Origin: Spirochaetaceae bacterium
Lineage (GTDB): Bacteria > Spirochaetota > Leptospiria > Leptospirales > Leptonemataceae
DNA length: 64,000 bases
Assembly (NCBI GenBank): GCA_002729885.1
Contig: PBUB01000021.1
Location: 410,451-474,450 of the forward strand
Reading direction: 5' to 3'
Below the pieces are notes generated by a model, which saw only the letters and a list, made by a program, of their open reading frames with translations, had not been told where the DNA came from and ran no database searches. The translations under genes were made by a program, and so were the position numbers. Shown piece after piece: positions 54,522 to 62,959 of this stretch. Each line of letters opens with the position of its first letter. The stretch's first letter is position 1.

Positions 54522-56078
54522 TTAGAGTCCCAGGCGATATTCGGCCCCAAAGCTCAATCGAATATGATGGTCTCGAAGGCCCCCAAATTTGAAAGAGTCG
54601 TTCATAGACTGGATCTGCAGATACGCTGACAATGGATCCAGCCCGCTGAAATTCTGAGCGATGTTTGGCTCTGAAACGGTGGCCATTCCGTTCTGACCGG
54701 CCAGACCCATATAGAATCGTAAATCCGGCATGAAGCTGTAGTAAAGAGTGGAGTTATACGTGGTTGCTTCGTAGAACACCTTTGGATCCAGTCTGAAAGT
54801 TCTCTGGCCTGTGTAGCTGCCTCCGGAATCGAAGAAATTTCCGCGATTATCGGAGACGGCGGACCCCTGTAATTGAATAGCTCCGCCGCTCAATTTCCAT
54901 TCAAAAGACTGTCCAAACAGCTGAAATGAGTAGAGTACTTCCAGGCTGCCGCGCACTCCACGGAGCCACATCCGATTCTTTGTGGTCTGGGTTCCAAAGT
55001 AACTTAGCGCAGAAGTTTGAAATCCAAAGGCACTTCCATCGTTGTTTGACTCTGTAATCTGAGCCAGATATTCTACTACGGGTCGGACTTCCAGAAAGTC
55101 ATTTGAATAGGCCGTAATCCCCAGACCAAACGAATGTTCCACCCGGCTCAGGTCCCGGGCATAGTCTAGATCCAGAACAAAAGAATCTGTTGGTAGCCCG
55201 GTAAGTACATCGGTGGTAGTGCCCAGTTCATAGTTCGCCCGGCTGTAGGCTGATTCCAGTCTTCTGGATGATACTCGCACAAGAAATCTATCGTAAAGAT
55301 ATTCGATTTCGCCTCCGTAAGACGCTCCGTCGACATAGCTTGCTGGCGAAGAGGTTATAGATTTGTTGCTAACCGGACCGCGAATGGCATTGAACTCATC
55401 CACGAATGGAACGAACAGCGGTCGAATCCTTGCTGCACCACCTTCAAGGCGAAAACGCACTTCGTGACGATTTACCTCTTCACCAATGAGAGTTCTGAGT
55501 AAATCGCTATCAAAAAAATCCGGTTCCTTTGTGGACTCAGAAGGATCGGTTTCGGGCTGCTGATTCTCCCTTTGCTCCTGTTCTCTCTGTTCCTGTTCTC
55601 TCTGTTCCTGTTCTTTCTGTTCCTGTTCTTTCTGTTCCTGTTCTTTCTGTTCCTGCTCGCGGGTTTTCTCTTCTTCGATTTGATTTAGAATTTCCTGTTG
55701 CCTGCGCTCTTCTTCTTTTCGCCTCTGCTCTTCCAGCCGTTTTTGCTCTTCCGCTCTTCGCTGGCGTTCGGCCTCTTCGCGCTTGCGTTGCTCTTCCAGT
55801 CTTTTACGTCGCTCCTCTTCTTCTTTTTGCTTATCGTCCTCATCGTTTCCGTAGTTATTGTTGTACAGAATGCGAGCGATTCTGGTCTTGGAAATGACCT
55901 GCCTGCGATTACCGGATACGATAATTACGCTGGCCTGATTCTGCTGAATGATGCGTCCATTGATGCGAGATCCATCGCGCAGCAATACGGTGTCTGCCAG
56001 AAGGGTCACTGGCAGAAATATTAGCATCCATAGAAAGGCGATGAATAGGTTTCGTTTGGGTTGTAGATTTCGTTTCAT
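54522..56078 (-). CDS. Exported coiled-coil and beta-barrel-like protein
   Basis: 518 aa. A signal peptide (LFIAFLWMLIFLPVTLLADT) is followed by a short strand-rich domain (VLLRDGSRINGRIIQQNQ), a 120-residue Arg/Glu/Gln coiled coil with five-residue repeats (EQEQK/EQEQR), and a C-terminal domain of alternating strands ending in RLSFGAEYRLGL, the Leu-terminated end common in outer-membrane barrels. It is probably an outer-membrane protein with a periplasmic coiled coil. The gene follows the TPR gene by 12 bp. Confidence 0.72.
   Translation of the reverse strand: MKRNLQPKRNLFIAFLWMLIFLPVTLLADTVLLRDGSRINGRIIQQNQASVIIVSGNRRQVISKTRIARILYNNNYGNDEDDKQKEEEERRKRLEEQRKREEAERQRRAEEQKRLEEQRRKEEERRQQEILNQIEEEKTREQEQKEQEQKEQEQKEQEQREQEQREQEQRENQQPETDPSESTKEPDFFDSDLLRTLIGEEVNRHEVRFRLEGGAARIRPLFVPFVDEFNAIRGPVSNKSITSSPASYVDGASYGGEIEYLYDRFLVRVSSRRLESAYSRANYELGTTTDVLTGLPTDSFVLDLDYARDLSRVEHSFGLGITAYSNDFLEVRPVVEYLAQITESNNDGSAFGFQTSALSYFGTQTTKNRMWLRGVRGSLEVLYSFQLFGQSFEWKLSGGAIQLQGSAVSDNRGNFFDSGGSYTGQRTFRLDPKVFYEATTYNSTLYYSFMPDLRFYMGLAGQNGMATVSEPNIAQNFSGLDPLSAYLQIQSMNDSFKFGGLRDHHIRLSFGAEYRLGL
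55573..55657 (-). repeat. 15-bp tandem repeat coding for EQEQ(K/R)
   Basis: About six copies of a unit like gttcctgttctttct on the plus strand, encoding five-residue repeats in the coiled coil of the 518-aa protein. Such tracts can change copy number. Confidence 0.75.
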
Positions 56079-56090
56079 ATCAGGGATCTT

Positions 56091-57155
56091 TCAATCGGAT
56101 GCAGCCTGCGCCTCTGCCAGCCGCTCCAGAACTTCTTTTTCTTTTTCCAATCCTGCTCGATTATGCTCCAGAAAAAATGGGTCTCCAGGGTTCGCAAGAA
56201 GGACATTGATTTGATCCAGAGCTCTTGCGTAATCCCGAGATTCTCTGTAGATATCGGCCAGATAATAGTGAAGGGAAAGGTCATAATCCTGCCTGCGTTC
56301 CCCGGTCAATGTTTCGGTGGGGATACTTTCCAGAAGTACCTGCGCTCGCAGGCGATCTCCAGATGACAGATAGAGACGAGCCATTCCAATCTTCATGCGC
56401 GAATCGTCCGGAAATCGATCCAGGCCCTGCTTCAAATAGATCCTGGCCTGTGGCTTTCTGTCGGTTTCCAGAGAGTAAATTCCCAGGGCATATATCGCAT
56501 CCGGTCTCAGAGGAGCAAGCTCATAAGCCTTTTGATAGTAATGCATTACGCAGCGATGGTCCTGTAATTCTTCGCAGGCCCGGGCAATGTTCATATAAGG
56601 TCCCGGATCACGGGGAATAAGGCCAGAGGATCTTTCAAAAAGCCGTATCGCTTCATCAAAGTTGCGAAGCAGTAAGTTTAATCTGGCCGAATTATACAAG
56701 AATGGATAAAACTGCGGGTCGGCCTTTAACGCCGCTTCAAATCGCTCCAGAGCAAGCTCTTGATTTCTGGTATTGGAAATGTCTTTAAGTAACTCGGTTA
56801 CCGTTTCATTGTTGAATCTTCCAACATCTTGCTCTGTATTTCCCCTCCACTGTATTTCAGTGGTGCCCGCCGGTCCCGGACCCTGAAAATCTTTTCCTGT
56901 ACAAACGATGAAGTCCTGCTTATTTCGAATGAATGTACCTTCCGGGGTGGGCTTACCGGGCATGGGACTGCCATCCTCGGGTATTAGAAGATCAGGGAAT
57001 CCGGATGTTTCTGCCCTGGACGATATAACAGGAAACAATAACGAGAGTACTGCGAAGGCAATCAGCATTCTGACCGAACTTTGCGCAATTCCAGCTGATT
57101 GAACACCGGGGGTTGAAGCCCATCCGGTGCGGAGAATGTTCCGACGCCGTCCCAT
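56091..57155 (-). CDS. Exported TPR-repeat protein
   Basis: 354 aa. After a leader (MLIAFAVLSLLFPVISSRAE, likely the true start at Met30) and a 70-residue linker come about five TPR units, e.g. NFDEAIRLFERSSGLIPRDP, DAIYALGIYSLETDR and RMKIGMARLYLSSGDR. TPR arrays mediate protein contacts, here in the periplasm. It is co-oriented and 12 bp apart from the barrel-like protein gene, so the two may act together. Confidence 0.8.
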   Translation of the reverse strand: MGRRRNILRTGWASTPGVQSAGIAQSSVRMLIAFAVLSLLFPVISSRAETSGFPDLLIPEDGSPMPGKPTPEGTFIRNKQDFIVCTGKDFQGPGPAGTTEIQWRGNTEQDVGRFNNETVTELLKDISNTRNQELALERFEAALKADPQFYPFLYNSARLNLLLRNFDEAIRLFERSSGLIPRDPGPYMNIARACEELQDHRCVMHYYQKAYELAPLRPDAIYALGIYSLETDRKPQARIYLKQGLDRFPDDSRMKIGMARLYLSSGDRLRAQVLLESIPTETLTGERRQDYDLSLHYYLADIYRESRDYARALDQINVLLANPGDPFFLEHNRAGLEKEKEVLERLAEAQAASD

Positions 57156-57207
57156 GGTTCTAGTATCGGACGATTTTAACGGTAGATTTGTTTACCCGGG
57201 AACAGAC

Positions 57208-57747
57208 TCAGTTTTCTTCCAGATTCAGTATATCCTGCAAGAAGAATGCTGCCAGGTCATGCCTTCCCGTCATTCCGGCCTTGTCGTAAAGGGCCTGGCT
57301 CTGGTTGCGCACCGTCTTTTCCTTCTTTTCTAATTGAGCGGCCACTTCTTTAAAGCTGTACCCCTGAATAAGCTTTTCGGCCACCTTTTGCTCGCCTTCT
57401 GTAAAACCCCATCGCTGGAACTGCTCCTGCACGGCCTTTCTATAATCATGCATCAGATCATGGTTCTGAATTCGGAACCGATCCAATTCCTGGCGAGTCT
57501 GGCTTAGTTCTCTTGCAGCTCGGCTGAACTCCTGGTCTGCAGAATTGCGAATGGCCAGAATTATCACAGTCATTCCCAGAAGAAATATCCCTTCCATTAG
57601 AGAGTGGATGGTGATCTGGCCTTCTTCCTGAAGGTGATGAAAGATATCATAGATTGTGAATATGAAAATCATCCCGGCAATGGCCAGGCCAATGCGACGA
57701 AGTGTGACTTGAATGTCGGAATGCATCCATCGGGACAAATGACCCAT
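57208..57747 (-). CDS. Membrane-anchored LuxR-type HTH regulator
   Basis: 179 aa. Two membrane helices (LAIAGMIFIFTIYDIF, EGIFLLGMTVIILAI), a coiled coil, then a LuxR/GerE HTH: FTEGEQKVAEKLIQGYSFKE and VAAQLEKKEKTVRNQSQALY. It has no receiver domain. It is divergent from the TolC gene with 35 bp between, so efflux genes are likely targets. Confidence 0.83.
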   Translation of the reverse strand: MGHLSRWMHSDIQVTLRRIGLAIAGMIFIFTIYDIFHHLQEEGQITIHSLMEGIFLLGMTVIILAIRNSADQEFSRAARELSQTRQELDRFRIQNHDLMHDYRKAVQEQFQRWGFTEGEQKVAEKLIQGYSFKEVAAQLEKKEKTVRNQSQALYDKAGMTGRHDLAAFFLQDILNLEEN

Positions 57748-57782
57748 TGCTTTTTCTCCTGAACTGGTCTTAAATACTACCT

Positions 57783-59237
57783 ATGAGTCATATAAATCCA
57801 GATCTGGCCGGGCAGCATGTGCAAAAAGGAATCCCGGTCGAGGTATTGTCGACTTTGATTCCGGATATCAAAATCAGTCCGGTTAGGTTCAGGCCATTTC
57901 GAATGGTTCTGCCAATGCTTCTGGTTGTGCTTGCACCGCAAATTGCCAGGAGCGATACACAGCCGTCATTGAGTTACTCGGACGCTCTTCAGCGCGCTTT
58001 CGAGAATTCACCGGAAGTGAGATTGGCGAACTCTGATCTGGATATTGCGCGAAAGGAAAGCGAGAAATCGGACTCTCTAATTTCCGAGTCTCCTTCTCTG
58101 GAAGCTTCCATTACAAGAGGTTCAAATCGAGATTCCATAGAAGCTCTGGATCTCAACTACACTGCTCAGGTTAACGGAAAGGAAGTTCCTGTAAAAGGAT
58201 GGGAACTGGGGCTTTCCCAGAAGGTGGAACTGGGCGGTCAGAGAGGTCTCCGTCAGGATCAAAAAGCAGCAGAGCAAACCCTGTACGAAGCGAAGTTAAA
58301 TGCAACTCAAATCGAAGCCAGGTCCCGCGCCAGGGACCTCTATTTGCAGGCCGCATTGCTGGAGGAGTGGGAAGAGCATCTTACCGAACACCTGAACCGC
58401 TTTTACCGATTGAAGACTCGATTTGGCGGTAGCTATATAGATCGCAGACTGGGAAACTACAGTATTGTGGCGCTCAACATGGGTATCCAGACCCTGAAAT
58501 CTGAAAGAGATGAAGTAACTATGCTCAAGCGAAAGATGATGCGAGAGCTGGCCTTGATGGTAGGCGAAGAATCTGACAGCTTGAAGCTACAGAGCATCGA
58601 CTCTGTAACCATGCCTTCGCTTCCGCCGCTGAATGAGCTACAGGAGTCTATGGAAAAACAGGGCACCACCCTGAAAGAGCGGCGCGCCAGGCTGGAAGCC
58701 CGAATCAAGGAAGCAGACCTGGAATCCCGGAAACTCTGGCCATCACCCTCTATATTTGTCTACGGAGGCGAGCGCACCGTAAACTCCGATGCAACGGTTT
58801 CTGTCTATCCAGGTAGTCGCGAAACATACATGCGAGCCGGGATTCAGTTTCCTCTATCCTTTGTTGGTCCCGAGAGAAAGAGCCCGGACATAGCCAGGCT
58901 TCAGGCAGATAAAGCCAGGGTAGAACTGGATACCGAGCAAACCAGGGCAACGCTTCAACTAAAGGCCGCCTTCGAAAACTACGAATCCCTGAAAAAGCAA
59001 TACATGCAGATGAAGTTATTTCTGATTCAGGCAGAGCGATTTCTGCCTGCCCTGGATCAGGGTCTTATGGGACGCAGGATCAGCTACTTTGAGTTCTGGG
59101 GAGAGCACGAGCGCTATCATGCACTTTTTCAGAGGAGTCTGGATGTGCGAATTCAGGCGGCCCGTGCTCTGGGCGAAATTGAAATTCTGACCGGAAGAAT
59201 CCTGGATCCAGAAAGGAGAAACGAAAATGATCAATAG
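57783..59237 (+). CDS. TolC-family outer-membrane efflux protein
   Basis: 484 aa. The mature protein has the duplicated outer-membrane efflux pattern (LSYSDALQRAFENSPEVRLANSDL and long helices later). The signal peptide seems to start at MVLPMLLVVLAPQIARSD (57903), so the first 40 residues may not be translated. It forms the outer-membrane channel for the overlapping RND pump gene (11-bp overlap). Confidence 0.85.
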   Translation: MSHINPDLAGQHVQKGIPVEVLSTLIPDIKISPVRFRPFRMVLPMLLVVLAPQIARSDTQPSLSYSDALQRAFENSPEVRLANSDLDIARKESEKSDSLISESPSLEASITRGSNRDSIEALDLNYTAQVNGKEVPVKGWELGLSQKVELGGQRGLRQDQKAAEQTLYEAKLNATQIEARSRARDLYLQAALLEEWEEHLTEHLNRFYRLKTRFGGSYIDRRLGNYSIVALNMGIQTLKSERDEVTMLKRKMMRELALMVGEESDSLKLQSIDSVTMPSLPPLNELQESMEKQGTTLKERRARLEARIKEADLESRKLWPSPSIFVYGGERTVNSDATVSVYPGSRETYMRAGIQFPLSFVGPERKSPDIARLQADKARVELDTEQTRATLQLKAAFENYESLKKQYMQMKLFLIQAERFLPALDQGLMGRRISYFEFWGEHERYHALFQRSLDVRIQAARALGEIEILTGRILDPERRNENDQ

Positions 59238-62200
59238 ATGGATAGAAGCAGCTACGCGAAACCCGGTCTGGGTAATATTTCTTCTTTCGCTGCTGGCGCT
59301 CCTGGGACTCAGAAGCGCTGTCAGTTTGCCTGTGGATGCCGTACCCGATATTACCGGAGTGCAGGTGATGGTGGCAACCCATACCGGAGCCATGGATCCT
59401 GAAGAGATTGAAACAACGGTAACGTACCCGATCGAGGCAGAGCTAGCAGGTATCCAGAATGTTTCTGAAATTCGAAGCATAACAAAGTATGGATTGAGCC
59501 AGGTAAACATTATCTTCGACGATTCCATGGATGTGTATTTCGCAAGGCAGCTTATCGCCGAGCGACTGCAATCTGTGGCTGCTGCATTGCCAGAAGGACT
59601 CAAGCCAGAGATGGGGGCTGTTACTACCGGTCTTGGTGAAGTGGTTATGTACTCTGTAGAAGCCAGACCGGGTTCAGAATTGGCCAGCAGGTCCCCGGAG
59701 GACCGCCTACGATATCTTCGCACAATTCAGGAGTGGGTCATTCGCCCCACTTTAAAGACAGTACCCGGAGTGGCAGAAGTGGATTCCAACGGAGGTTATC
59801 AAAAAGCAATCTTCATTAACTTTGATCCCGCCAGTTTGATATCTCAGGGCATTGGCCCGGTGGCTCTGGTGCAGTTGCTTCAGGAGTCGGGGATGAACCG
59901 TGGTGGAGGATACATTGAACGAGAAAACCGGCGAATCATTGTGAAGAACAATGCTCGATTCAAAAGCCTGGATGAAATCAAGCGCTTCCCTGTGCGAATT
60001 CATGCAATCGGCGCTCCGGAAAGATTAACCGAACTGGCCAGTGTCTCCGAAGGGAATCGTCCTCGTGTAGGCTCTGCCACGCATAATGGCGAGGAAACTG
60101 TCCTGGGTACCATTCTGATGCGAACCGGCGCCAATAGCCGCACGGTGTCCCATGAGTCGGTCCAGAAAATCCAGAGCCTGGATTTGCCGGACGATGTAAA
60201 GGTACAGGTGCTCTACGCAAGAAGCTACCTGGTGGATGCAACGATTAAGACCGTGGCCAAAAACCTGGTGGAAGGCGGTGTACTGGTGATTCTGGTCCTG
60301 CTACTCATTGCAGGTAACTTTCGCGCAGCACTGATTGTCTCTCTGGCCATACCACTTTCCATGCTCGCAGCATTGATGGGCATGGAGCAGATGGGAATCT
60401 CGGCCAACTTGATGAGTCTGGGCGCCATTGACTTTGGACTCATCGTGGACGGTTCTGTGGTAGTAATCGAAAACATTCTGCGAAAGATGGAGGAGGAGCC
60501 AGAGGCCATTCAGGAAAAAGGAAAGGCTCAGGTAATCCTGGAAGCCATGAAGGAAGTGTCCGGTCCCGTCATTACAGGGCTGAGCATCATCATGATTGTG
60601 TACGTTCCCATTCTACTTCTTACCGGAATTGAAGGGAAGATGTTTCGCCCCATGGCTATCACCGTACTTTTGGCGCTGGCAGCTTCGCTGGTAATTGCAT
60701 TATTTGTGATGCCATCTCTTGCGCTTTTATTCCTGAAGCCACCAAAGCCACATAAATTCTCATTCTTTTCGTATATTAGTAATGCCTTTGAGCCGGTGCT
60801 GGAATATTGTATTCGACATCCGTATCGTGTTACTTCGGGGAGTGTGGGAGTATTCGTTCTTTCCGTTTTGCTCTTCTTTACTCTGGGCGCCAACTTCTTG
60901 CCGGAGTTTGACGAAAGGGATATGGTCATCGGGCTTACAAGAAATGCAGACATCAGCATGGATGCAACCCTGGATCATCAGATAAAGAGTGAAAAAGCAA
61001 TTATGCAGTTTCCCGAGGTGGATACGGTGTTTTCCCGTATTGGAACTCCGGAATCGGCCACGGATCCAATGGGCATACATCTGGCAGATACATTTGTGAT
61101 TTTGAAAAAAAATTACGACGAATGGCCGGAGCGAAAGGACGGTAATCGATACACAAAAGCAGAATTGTTCGATGCAATGAGCCAGGCTATAGAGCAAGCT
61201 TCGCCGGGACAGGAGCATTCGCCCACGCAGCCCATCGCCATGAGATTCAATGAAATGCTGGAAGGTTCACGGGCCGATCTGTCCTTGAGGATCTTTGGTC
61301 CGGATTTAAAACAGTTGATGGGATACATCCAGAAGTCTGAGGACATTCTAAGGGAGATAGACGGGGTAGTGGAAGTTAGCGCAGACGCACTTACGGCCCT
61401 CCGGCAGAGTCCCGTGCTTGAGTTCCGGCCGCGACCGGAAGATATGACTTACTGGGGTATTGACTCTGCAGGTATTGGTTCTGCGTTCGAAATCGCCATG
61501 GCGGGACATCAGATCGCAAGTTACTATGAACAGGACAGACGATTTCCCATCATATTGAGAATGCGTGATGATTATCGCAACGATATGAAGCGAGCGGCCA
61601 GGTTGCCGGTAGATTTGCCAGACGGAGGAGTAGTGCCTCTGTCCGATGTGGCCAGCCTTCAACTGATGGAGCAGGTCACTACGATTTCTAGAATCAACTC
61701 CAGGAGGTATTCCAGTCTGGCAATCTATATCCAGGATCGCGATATCGAATCCGTAGTGGAAGAAGCCGATCAGCGAATTCGCAAGGAATTGCAGCTACCG
61801 GAAGAAGTCACTATCGAATGGGCGGGCCAGTACAAGAACTTACAGCGAGCTAGGTTGCGAATCCTCACTATCATACCTCTTACTCTGATTCTTATTTTTC
61901 TGTTGTTGTATCAGAGTTTGAAGAGCCTGAGACAGACTCTTCTGGTATTGAGCTGTATTCCCATGGCCATTTCTGGAGGTATTCTGCTACTGTGGCTTCG
62001 TGATATACCTTTCAGTGTTTCTGCTTCTGTGGGAATGATTGCTCTTTCTGGCATTGCCATTCTAAACGGAACGGTGCTTGTGAATTTCTTCAACGATCTG
62101 CGAAGAACCGGTCATTCTGTTCTGGATGCAGTCTTTCGAGGAACATTGATTCGTCTTCGCCCTGTGCTAATGACCGGCCTTGTAGCCGGACTGGGGTTTA

Positions 62201-62349
62201 TTCCAATGGCCTTTAACTCCGGTACCGGTGCAGAAGTACAGAGACCTCTGGCCACGGTTGTGGTGGGGGGATTGATTACAGCTACGATTCTAACGCTGTT
62301 TGTGGTACCTGCGTTGTACTACCGTCTGGAAAGACACCACGACGATTGA
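59227..62349 (+). CDS. Heavy-metal RND efflux pump (CzcA-like)
   Basis: Inner-membrane proton-driven transporter, 1040 aa, of the HME-RND family. The start INRWIEAATRNPVWV and PVDAVPDITGVQVMV are family features. Membrane helix 4 reads AIDFGLIVDGSVVVIEN, with both Asp and the Glu seen in divalent-cation pumps rather than the monovalent CusA pattern. No membrane fusion (CzcB/CusB) gene lies between it and the channel gene or nearby, so the adaptor is encoded elsewhere or absent. Confidence 0.92.
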   Translation: MINRWIEAATRNPVWVIFLLSLLALLGLRSAVSLPVDAVPDITGVQVMVATHTGAMDPEEIETTVTYPIEAELAGIQNVSEIRSITKYGLSQVNIIFDDSMDVYFARQLIAERLQSVAAALPEGLKPEMGAVTTGLGEVVMYSVEARPGSELASRSPEDRLRYLRTIQEWVIRPTLKTVPGVAEVDSNGGYQKAIFINFDPASLISQGIGPVALVQLLQESGMNRGGGYIERENRRIIVKNNARFKSLDEIKRFPVRIHAIGAPERLTELASVSEGNRPRVGSATHNGEETVLGTILMRTGANSRTVSHESVQKIQSLDLPDDVKVQVLYARSYLVDATIKTVAKNLVEGGVLVILVLLLIAGNFRAALIVSLAIPLSMLAALMGMEQMGISANLMSLGAIDFGLIVDGSVVVIENILRKMEEEPEAIQEKGKAQVILEAMKEVSGPVITGLSIIMIVYVPILLLTGIEGKMFRPMAITVLLALAASLVIALFVMPSLALLFLKPPKPHKFSFFSYISNAFEPVLEYCIRHPYRVTSGSVGVFVLSVLLFFTLGANFLPEFDERDMVIGLTRNADISMDATLDHQIKSEKAIMQFPEVDTVFSRIGTPESATDPMGIHLADTFVILKKNYDEWPERKDGNRYTKAELFDAMSQAIEQASPGQEHSPTQPIAMRFNEMLEGSRADLSLRIFGPDLKQLMGYIQKSEDILREIDGVVEVSADALTALRQSPVLEFRPRPEDMTYWGIDSAGIGSAFEIAMAGHQIASYYEQDRRFPIILRMRDDYRNDMKRAARLPVDLPDGGVVPLSDVASLQLMEQVTTISRINSRRYSSLAIYIQDRDIESVVEEADQRIRKELQLPEEVTIEWAGQYKNLQRARLRILTIIPLTLILIFLLLYQSLKSLRQTLLVLSCIPMAISGGILLLWLRDIPFSVSASVGMIALSGIAILNGTVLVNFFNDLRRTGHSVLDAVFRGTLIRLRPVLMTGLVAGLGFIPMAFNSGTGAEVQRPLATVVVGGLITATILTLFVVPALYYRLERHHDD

Positions 62350-62370
62350 TCAGGGGAGCTCTAATAAAAA

Positions 62371-62392
62371 GGGAGGCTCATATGAGCCTCCC
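62371..62392 (-). terminator. Perfect palindromic terminator between RND and HU-like genes
   Basis: Two 11-bp arms (gggaggctcat and its complement) form a perfect palindrome. Read on the minus strand it is followed by tttttattag, an intrinsic terminator for the HU-like gene; it also lies just after the RND stop and may serve both convergent genes. Confidence 0.85.
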
Positions 62393-62412
62393 TGAAGCTG
62401 GTTTGCGGGAGT

Positions 62413-62808
62413 TTACCAGTTCTTCTTGTTTGCGAATGTTTCCTTGAGGCTTTTGGGAAACGACCATCTGGGCTTCTTGCTGGCTGGACGGGCTGCCACC
62501 ATCATTTCTTCGCCGGTGAATGGATTCATTTGTTTTCCGGCCTTTCGCGCTTTTACTTCGCTTCGAACCAGAGCGCCGATAGCCGGGAATCTTACCCTCT
62601 CGCCACTGGCCGCTGCCTTTCCGGCTCGTTCAAAAGAAGACTCCAGAGCAGACTTCAGATCGGTTTTTTTGATCTTGGCCTGACCTTTCTTGTCTACCAG
62701 GATGATTTCATGTAGCTCTTCCAGAAGATCATCAATGAATGAATACTTTCCGTTGGAGGACGCTTTCGCGGTTTTCTTTGCAGATTTCTTAGCTGCTTTC
62801 TTTGCCAT
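62413..62808 (-). CDS. HU/IHF-like DNA-binding protein with Lys/Ala-rich tail
   Basis: 131 aa from MAKKAAKKSAKK. A histone H1-like basic N-terminal tail (KKAAKKSAKKTAKASS) precedes an HU fold (KTDLKSALESSFERAGKA, ERVRFPAIGALVRSEVKARKA, arm and end PFTGEEMMVAARPASKKPRW). It would bind and shape DNA as a dimer. The tail is on the N-terminal side; many bacterial HU variants carry it at the C-terminus. Met14 of the ORF (62829) is an alternative start. Confidence 0.87.
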   Translation of the reverse strand: MAKKAAKKSAKKTAKASSNGKYSFIDDLLEELHEIILVDKKGQAKIKKTDLKSALESSFERAGKAAASGERVRFPAIGALVRSEVKARKAGKQMNPFTGEEMMVAARPASKKPRWSFPKSLKETFANKKNW

Positions 62809-62959
62809 AAACGGTGAATAATGCGACATAATATGACCTGTCCAGTAAAAATAGACCAATCCCTGCAAAAATGCCTGTTTTTCCGGGTTTTTTGGCTTAT
62901 GAACGGTCCTCGGACGTCTAACATGTATGGCCTGTTGGTTCCGATCCTTGAGCAGGACT

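Noticed and set aside
59016-59723. 235-aa minus-strand ORF
   Set aside because: Lies across the TolC-RND junction on the opposite strand; Ser/Thr-rich shadow.
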